A stretch of DNA of 64,000 nt from Ferrovibrio sp964218355 (GTDB lineage Bacteria > Pseudomonadota > Alphaproteobacteria > Ferrovibrionales > Ferrovibrionaceae), in contig NZ_CAXPMC010000021.1 of assembly GCF_964218355.1 (NCBI RefSeq), positions 124,001-188,000 on the forward strand. Reading direction: 5' to 3'. Made by a program: the position numbers and the translations under genes. Positions 58,965 through 64,000 of this stretch are shown here, piece by piece. Within the stretch, counting starts at the first letter, position 1. Each line of letters starts with the position of its first letter. Under the pieces are notes generated by a model. The model was given only the letters and a program-made list of their open reading frames with translations, did no database searches and had not been told where the DNA came from.

Positions 58965-60212
58965 GTGGACATGATCGGCTCGGAAATGCTGGAAACCATC
59001 GGCACGGTGGCGGTGCCGCTGCCGGCGGTGTCACCGGACATGCGCTGCGAAGAGGTCGACCGCCGCTTCCAGGCCGACCCCGATCTCGGCGCCATCGCCG
59101 TGGTCGAGGAAGGCCGGCCGATCGGCCTGATCAACCGCTACGACCTGATCACCCACCTGTCCCGCGACTACGGCCGCGCCCTCTTCGCCCGCAAGCCGGT
59201 ATCGCAGCTGATGGACCGCAATCCGCTGATTGTCGAATCCTCCATCAGCGTCGACAAGCTGGAAAGCCTGATCGCCGACGAGCACCAGAGTGCCCTTCTG
59301 CGCGGCTTCATCGTCACCCGTGCCGGCATATATTACGGGGTCGGCACGGCCCTGCTGCTGCTGCAGCTGGGCATGGCCCGCAGCGAGCGGCGCAACCGCG
59401 CCCTCGAGCGCGCCCGCCAGCAGGCCGAGGAAGCATCCCTGAGCAAGACGCGCTTCCTCGCCAACATGAGCCATGAGCTGCGCACGCCGCTGAATGCCAT
59501 CATCGGCTTTGCGGAAGTGATCCAGAAACAGATGCTGGGGCCGATCGGCAACAGCCGTTACGTCGAATATGTCGACGACATCCTGTCCAGCGGCCAGCAT
59601 CTGCTGAGCCTGATCAACAACATCCTCGACATGTCGAAAATCGAAAGCGGCAGCTGGCGCATCCAGCCCGAGGTGACCGATCCGGTCGAGATTCTGGAAA
59701 CCAGCCTGCGGGTTTTCCGCGAACGTGCCGTCGGCCGCGGCGTCAGGCTCGACCTTGTCGCCGCGCCGGATCTTTACGAGGGTTTCGTCGACCGCCAGGC
59801 CCTGCGCCAGATCCTGCTCAACCTCGTGTCCAATGCGATCAAGTTCACCCCGCCCGGCGGCCATGTCGAAATCGGCGCCGCCGGCGAGGCCGATGGCGGC
59901 TTCCGCATCTGGGTCGGCGATACCGGCATCGGCATCGCGCCCGAGAATATCCCCGTGGTGCTGGCGCCCTTCGGCCAGGTGGAAAACGACCTGACCCGGA
60001 AATACGAAGGCACCGGGCTCGGCCTGCCGCTGGTGAAATCGCTGGTCGAACTGCATGGCGGCCGTTTCGAGCTGGATACCGCCCCCGGCCGCGGCACCAC
60101 GGTGCGGGCCTGGTTCCCGCCGCCGCCGGGCAACCTGCCGGCGGGCAAACCGGCGCCGGTGAATTCCGCCAGGCCTAGTGCGGCTGCGTCACCCGCCGCA
60201 ATGTCAGATTGA
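58965..60212 (+). CDS. Sensor histidine kinase with N-terminal CBS-like domain
   Basis: A 415-residue kinase without clear membrane segments. Residues ~15-140 form a CBS-pair-like region (GAIAVVEEGRPIGLINRYDL, FARKPVSQLMDRNPLIVE) of the sort found in front of GGDEF and kinase domains. Next come a coiled coil, the HisKA box FLANMSHELRTPLNAIIGFAE with the phospho-His, and the HATPase domain (NLVSNAIKFTPPGG, VGDTGIGIAPENI, GTGLGLPLVKSLVELHGG). No response-regulator gene is nearby, so it is an orphan. Start GTG at 58965 follows GAGGGG. Its 3' end overlaps the convergent alkB gene by 38 bases. Confidence 0.9.
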   Translation: MDMIGSEMLETIGTVAVPLPAVSPDMRCEEVDRRFQADPDLGAIAVVEEGRPIGLINRYDLITHLSRDYGRALFARKPVSQLMDRNPLIVESSISVDKLESLIADEHQSALLRGFIVTRAGIYYGVGTALLLLQLGMARSERRNRALERARQQAEEASLSKTRFLANMSHELRTPLNAIIGFAEVIQKQMLGPIGNSRYVEYVDDILSSGQHLLSLINNILDMSKIESGSWRIQPEVTDPVEILETSLRVFRERAVGRGVRLDLVAAPDLYEGFVDRQALRQILLNLVSNAIKFTPPGGHVEIGAAGEADGGFRIWVGDTGIGIAPENIPVVLAPFGQVENDLTRKYEGTGLGLPLVKSLVELHGGRFELDTAPGRGTTVRAWFPPPPGNLPAGKPAPVNSARPSAAASPAAMSD

Positions 60213-60801
60213 TCCGGCCGCCGCCGGCAATCAGCCGGCTGCTGCCCGGCAGGATACGGTCGATCCCGTGATAGGCCAGCCGGGCGGCACCGCCCAGCAC
60301 CAGCACATCGCCGGACGCCAGTTTCAGGCTGCGGGTTGCCCCGCCGCGGCTGGTGCCGCCCAGCCGGAACAGCGCATCGTCACCCAGCGATATCGACACC
60401 ACCGGGGCATCCAGCGCCGCCTCGTCACGATCCTGGTGCAGGCCCATTTTCGCGGCATCCCGGTACAGGTTGACCAGGCAGCATTCCGGGTCATGCGGAT
60501 ATCCCGCCACCTGTCGCCAGACGGCCAGCGCTGCCGCCGGGATTGCCGGCCAGGGCCGGCCGGTCTGGGGATGCCGCTCGACATACCGATAGCCCCCTGC
60601 ACGGTCGGAATACCAGCCGAGACGGCCGGCATTGGTCATCGCCACGCTCATCGGCCGGCCGCTTTTCGGCATGGTCGCGTGATAGACCGGCGCCCGGGCG
60701 AGCAGGTCCTGCACGGCATTGGCCAACCCCTGCTGGGCCGGGCGGTCCAGCAGGCCGGAATAGAGGCGGAATCCCTCGGGCAGGGCGGCGGCAACGGTCA
60801 T
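60175..60801 (-). CDS. alkB: DNA/RNA demethylase AlkB (2-oxoglutarate/Fe(II) dioxygenase)
   Basis: A 208-residue AlkB: MSVAMTNAGRLGWYSD, NLYRDAAKMGLHQDRDE (H-x-D iron ligands), SISLGDDALFRLGG, the distal His in RLAYHGIDRI, and RINLTLRRV with the 2-oxoglutarate-binding Arg. It oxidatively removes 1-methyladenine and 3-methylcytosine lesions. ATG at 60801 is the natural start. Convergent with the kinase gene and divergent from dnaK. Confidence 0.93.
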   Translation of the reverse strand: MTVAAALPEGFRLYSGLLDRPAQQGLANAVQDLLARAPVYHATMPKSGRPMSVAMTNAGRLGWYSDRAGGYRYVERHPQTGRPWPAIPAAALAVWRQVAGYPHDPECCLVNLYRDAAKMGLHQDRDEAALDAPVVSISLGDDALFRLGGTSRGGATRSLKLASGDVLVLGGAARLAYHGIDRILPGSSRLIAGGGRINLTLRRVTQPH

Positions 60802-60985
60802 CGGGCACAGGCAGGCAGCGGGCGGCAAATTCCGCTATAAGATAACCCCCTGCCCGGGAGCAGGGAATGGGCCTGGAAACAGGCCCTGGAATGGCACCGC
60901 CACCGGCGCCGGCCGGCAGCCTGCCCCGCAGGGCCCCGAATCGCCGTTTCCGGCCCGTTTCGGGGACATTTTTTCGCCACACCTG

Positions 60986-61014
60986 TTGCGGGACGGCACC
61001 CGCCCTCTTACATA
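60986..61014 (+). promoter_or_regulatory. Possible promoter of dnaK
   Basis: TTGCGG, a 17-base spacer, then TACATA, in the 296 bases between the divergent alkB and dnaK starts, 84 bases before the dnaK ATG. The -35 match is fair and the -10 match weak. A heat-shock sigma factor may read it, but no clear consensus is present. Confidence 0.3.
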
Positions 61015-61097
61015 GCCCGCGAGCGTAATGATCTGGGGTCCCGTGCGGCGCTTGACCGACAAGGCCGCCCCGGACCGCCGCAAAAAGGAGCGACAAC

Positions 61098-63026
61098 ATG
61101 GCCAAAGTCATCGGTATCGACCTCGGCACCACCAATTCCTGCATCGCCATCATGGATGGCAAGACCCCCAAGGTCATCGAGAACGCCGAAGGCGCGCGCA
61201 CCACGCCGTCGATGGTGGCTTTCACTAAGGATGGCGAGCGTCTGGTCGGCCAGCCGGCCAAGCGCCAGGCGGTGACCAATCCGGAAAATACCCTGTTCGC
61301 CGTGAAGCGCCTGATCGGCCGCGCCTTCAGCGACGATGCAACCCGCCGTTTCACCGAGATGGTCCCCTACAAGGTGGCCAAGGGCGATAACGGCGATGCC
61401 TGGGTGGAAGTCCAGGACAAGAAGTACAGCCCCAGCCAGGTCTCGGCCTTCATCCTGCAGAAGATGAAGGAAACCGCCGAGAGCTTCCTCGGCGAGACGG
61501 TCACCCAGGCCGTGATCACCGTGCCGGCCTATTTCAACGATGCCCAGCGCCAGGCGACGAAAGACGCCGGCCGCATCGCCGGCCTCGAAGTGCTGCGCAT
61601 CATCAACGAGCCGACCGCGGCGGCGCTGGCCTATGGTCTCGACAAGACCAGCGACGGCAAGAAGATCGCCGTCTATGACCTTGGCGGCGGCACCTTCGAC
61701 ATCTCGATCCTCGAGATCGGCGACGGTGTCTTCGAGGTGCGTTCGACCAACGGCGACACCTTCCTCGGCGGCGAGGATTTCGACCTGCGCCTGGTCGACT
61801 ATTTCGCCACCGAGTTCAAGAAAGAGCAGGGCATCGACCTGCGCAGCGACCGGCTGGCGCTGCAGCGCCTGAAGGAAGCTGCCGAGAAGGCGAAGATCGA
61901 ACTGTCCTCGTCGACGCAGACCGAGATCAACCTGCCCTTCATCACCGCCGATGCCTCGGGTCCGAAGCATCTGGTGATGAAGCTGACCCGCGCCAAGCTG
62001 GAGGCCCTGGTCGACGACCTGGTCCAGCGCACCGTCGAGCCCTGCAAGAAGGCGCTGAAGGATGCCGGCCTGTCGGCTGGCGACATCGACGAGGTGGTAC
62101 TGGTCGGCGGCATGACCCGCATGCCGAAGGTGATCGAGACGGTGAAGACCCTGTTCGGCCGCGAACCGCACAAGGGCGTCAATCCGGACGAGGTGGTCGC
62201 CATCGGCGCCGCCATCCAGGCCGGCGTGCTGCAGGGCGACGTCAAGGACGTGCTGCTGCTGGACGTTACCCCGCTGAGCCTCGGCATCGAGACGCTGGGC
62301 GGCGTGTTCACCAAACTGATCGAGCGCAACACCACGATCCCGACCAAGAAGAGCCAGGTCTTCTCCACCGCCGAGGACAACCAGAATGCGGTGACGATCC
62401 GGGTCTTCCAGGGCGAGCGCGAGATGGCGTCGGACAACAAGCTGCTCGGCCAGTTCGACCTGGTCGGCATCCCGCCGGCGCCGCGCGGCGTGCCGCAGGT
62501 GGAAGTGACCTTCGACATCGACGCCAACGGCATCGTGCATGTCTCGGCCAAGGACAAGGGTACCGGCAAGGAGCAGCAGATCCGCATCCAGGCTTCCGGT
62601 GGCCTGTCGGAAGACGACATCAAGAAGATGGTGCAGGAAGCCGAAGCCCATGCCGCCGAGGACAAGAAGCGGCGTGAGGCCGTCGAGGCCAGGAACCAGG
62701 CCGAGGCGCTGATCCATGCCACCGAGAAGACCATCGCCGATCTTGGCGACAAGGCCCCGGCGGCCGACAAGGCCGAGGTCGAGGCCGGCATTGCCGACCT
62801 GCGCAAGGCGATCGAGGCCAATGACGTCGAGGCGATCAAGGCCAAGAGCCAGGCACTCAGCCAGACCGCGATGAAACTGGGCGAGGCCCTGTACAAGGCC
62901 CAGGCCGAGCAGGGCGAGGCCGGCGGCGAACAGCCGGCCGGCGGTGCCCAGGGCGGCGCCAAGCCCGATGACGGCATCGTCGATGCCGATTTCGAGGAAG
63001 TGAAGGACGACAAGAAGAAGTCGTAA
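61098..63026 (+). CDS. dnaK: Molecular chaperone DnaK (Hsp70)
   Basis: A 642-residue Hsp70. Three family signatures are present: GIDLGTTNSC, VYDLGGGTFDISILEIGDG and VVLVGGMTRMPKVIE. They are followed by the linker DVLLLDVTPLSLGIETLGG, the substrate domain and an acidic tail DADFEEVKDDKKKS. It folds and protects proteins with DnaJ and GrpE, both encoded in this window. ATG follows AAAAAGGAG. dnaJ follows at 72 bases with a strong hairpin in between. Confidence 0.98.
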   Translation: MAKVIGIDLGTTNSCIAIMDGKTPKVIENAEGARTTPSMVAFTKDGERLVGQPAKRQAVTNPENTLFAVKRLIGRAFSDDATRRFTEMVPYKVAKGDNGDAWVEVQDKKYSPSQVSAFILQKMKETAESFLGETVTQAVITVPAYFNDAQRQATKDAGRIAGLEVLRIINEPTAAALAYGLDKTSDGKKIAVYDLGGGTFDISILEIGDGVFEVRSTNGDTFLGGEDFDLRLVDYFATEFKKEQGIDLRSDRLALQRLKEAAEKAKIELSSSTQTEINLPFITADASGPKHLVMKLTRAKLEALVDDLVQRTVEPCKKALKDAGLSAGDIDEVVLVGGMTRMPKVIETVKTLFGREPHKGVNPDEVVAIGAAIQAGVLQGDVKDVLLLDVTPLSLGIETLGGVFTKLIERNTTIPTKKSQVFSTAEDNQNAVTIRVFQGEREMASDNKLLGQFDLVGIPPAPRGVPQVEVTFDIDANGIVHVSAKDKGTGKEQQIRIQASGGLSEDDIKKMVQEAEAHAAEDKKRREAVEARNQAEALIHATEKTIADLGDKAPAADKAEVEAGIADLRKAIEANDVEAIKAKSQALSQTAMKLGEALYKAQAEQGEAGGEQPAGGAQGGAKPDDGIVDADFEEVKDDKKKS

Positions 63027-63041
63027 AGCCGACAACCCGGC

Positions 63042-63073
63042 AACCGGGCGCCGCCCTCCAGCGGCGCCCGGTT
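63042..63073 (+). terminator. Strong hairpin between dnaK and dnaJ
   Basis: AACCGGGCGCCGC, a six-base loop, then GCGGCGCCCGGTT: a perfect 13-base GC-rich stem. It is not followed by a run of T, so it may attenuate transcription or protect the dnaK message end rather than act as a full terminator. Confidence 0.65.
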
Positions 63074-63098
63074 CTGCTTCGGACAGGAAGTCCCGCTG

Positions 63099-64000
63099 AT
63101 GTCGACCAAACGCGACTATTACGAAACTCTCGGGGTGCAGCGCGGCGCCAGCGCGGAAGAGCTGAAAAAAGCCTACCGCAAGCTGGCCATGCAGCATCAC
63201 CCGGACCGCAACCCCGGCGATGCCGCAGCCGAGGCCAAATTCAAGGAACTGAACGAAGCCTACGACGTCCTCAAGGACGACCAGAAGCGCGCTGCCTACG
63301 ACCAGTACGGCCATGCCGCCTTCGAGGGCGGCCGCGGCGGACCCGGCGGCCCGGGCGGAGCCGGCTTCGACTTCACGTCTTTTTCCGACATTTTCGACGA
63401 CCTGTTCGGCGAGTTCATGGGCGGCGGGCGCGGCGGCCCCGGCGGACGCGGCAGTGCCAATCGCGGTTCCGACCTGCGCTACAATCTCGAAATCTCGCTG
63501 GAGGACTGCTTCCGCGGCCGGAATGTCAAAATCCGCGTGCCGACCTCGATCGCCTGCGAAGCCTGCGACGGCTCGGGCGCCGAGGCCGGTGCCAAGCCCA
63601 TCACCTGCCCGACCTGCAAAGGCCATGGCAAGGTGCGGGCACAGCAGGGCTTTTTCACCATCGAACGTGGCTGCCCGACCTGCGGCGGCGCCGGCCAGGT
63701 GATCGAGAAGCCGTGCAAGGTCTGTGGCGGTGCCGGCCGCGTGCACAAGGAAAAGACGCTGGAAGTGGATATCCCGCCCGGTGTCGACGAAGGCAACCGC
63801 ATCCGCCTGGCTGGCGAGGGCGAAGCCGGCATCCGCGGCGGTCATCCCGGCGATCTCTATGTCTTCCTCAGCGTGCAGCCGCACCGGCTGTTCCGTCGCG
63901 AGGGCCAGCACCTGCATTGCCGCGTGCCGGTCTCGATGACCACGGCGGCGCTGGGCGGACAGATCGACGTGCCGACGCTGGACGGCAGCAAGTCGCGGGT
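63099..64000 (+). CDS. dnaJ: Chaperone DnaJ (Hsp40), cut by the right edge
   Basis: About 300 residues are visible and the frame is open at the window end. The J domain reads RDYYETLGVQRGASAEELKK and has the HPDRNPGD loop. A Gly/Phe-rich region follows (GGRGGPGGPGGAGFDFTSF). Then come four zinc-finger repeats (CEACDGSG, CPTCKGHG, CPTCGGAG, CKVCGGAG) and the start of the substrate-binding domain (DIPPGVDEGNRIRLAGEGE). Type I DnaJ, partner of DnaK. Confidence 0.97.
   Translation, partial: MSTKRDYYETLGVQRGASAEELKKAYRKLAMQHHPDRNPGDAAAEAKFKELNEAYDVLKDDQKRAAYDQYGHAAFEGGRGGPGGPGGAGFDFTSFSDIFDDLFGEFMGGGRGGPGGRGSANRGSDLRYNLEISLEDCFRGRNVKIRVPTSIACEACDGSGAEAGAKPITCPTCKGHGKVRAQQGFFTIERGCPTCGGAGQVIEKPCKVCGGAGRVHKEKTLEVDIPPGVDEGNRIRLAGEGEAGIRGGHPGDLYVFLSVQPHRLFRREGQHLHCRVPVSMTTAALGGQIDVPTLDGSKSR

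Noticed and set aside
61008..63917. Very long open frame antisense to dnaK and dnaJ
   Set aside because: It is the mirror of GC-rich codon usage in two unmistakable chaperone genes; its translation is low-complexity and matches no family.
1..64000. CRISPR array, phage structural genes, toxin-antitoxin or conjugation genes
   Set aside because: No regularly spaced repeats were seen, and no protein in the window shows motifs of these systems apart from the Fic tail remnant and the integrase.

Overview
The window looks like alphaproteobacterial chromosome. The signs are high GC, catabolic genes packed into operons with ATGA overlaps, TRAP transporters, and an hrcA-grpE plus dnaK-dnaJ heat-shock block. 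The order may be Rhodospirillales or a relative, but this is inferred from gene style only.

Region A (1-26561) is a catabolic regulon made of several divergent units. Leftward (3910 to 1) runs an AtuA-like gene followed by a split acyl-CoA carboxylase: biotin carboxylase, biotin carrier, and a carboxyltransferase cut by the window edge. Rightward (4085-9077) run two adjacent isovaleryl-CoA-dehydrogenase-type genes, a Tyr-less SDR, a crotonase and two hotdog thioesterases. Next come a regulator that is two complete TetR proteins in one chain (9101-10414) and a BadH-type SDR (10527-11288). A leftward FadH-like reductase, an AMP-dependent ligase and a decayed acyl-CoA dehydrogenase follow. The last unit is a nine-gene rightward operon (15704-26561): two acyl-CoA dehydrogenases, a crotonase, a PaaK-like ligase, a second carboxylase with fused biotin carboxylase and carrier domains, an HMG-CoA-lyase-like enzyme, an SDR and a short citrate-synthase-fold protein. 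The same dyad, CTAAC-N4-GTTAG, lies in all three divergent promoter regions (4026, 10462, 15649). This suggests that the tandem TetR controls the whole set. The gene mix combines acyclic-terpene/leucine-type chemistry (carboxylation, then lyase cleavage) with alicyclic-acid chemistry (BadH and a cyclohexanecarboxyl-CoA-dehydrogenase-like enzyme).

Region B (26610-45138) holds a ten-gene leftward operon (36798 to 26610): acyl-CoA dehydrogenase, nitronate-monooxygenase-like enzyme, CitE-like lyase, two different CoA-transferases, crotonase, TRAP permeases, MFS carrier and NUDIX hydrolase. It has a divergent TRAP receptor (37894) and an IclR regulator. A patch of dead genes follows (about 39000-39890: Fic tail, IS3 transposase piece, Bug receptor tail). 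Then come a crotonase, a zinc alcohol dehydrogenase, and a leftward SDR / MaoC-type hydratase / cysteine-less thiolase-like / DUF35 operon that resembles steroid side-chain retro-aldolase systems, with its own IclR. Sites of the form RTTC-N8-GAAY occur at both IclR-flanked promoters.

Region C (46269-47751) is a tyrosine recombinase next to the 3' part of a tRNA-Gly(GCC). This is the signature of an integrated island whose right end is here. Regions A and B are then most simply its cargo, and the other end lies left of the window.

Region D (47773-64000) looks like host chromosome: amidohydrolase, LysR, TRAP receptor, fused TRAP permease, CoA-transferase, branched-chain aminotransferase, hrcA, grpE, a luciferase-like oxidoreductase, a histidine kinase, alkB, dnaK, and dnaJ (cut by the right edge). 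All calls come from reading the sequence and remembered family motifs; no database search was run.
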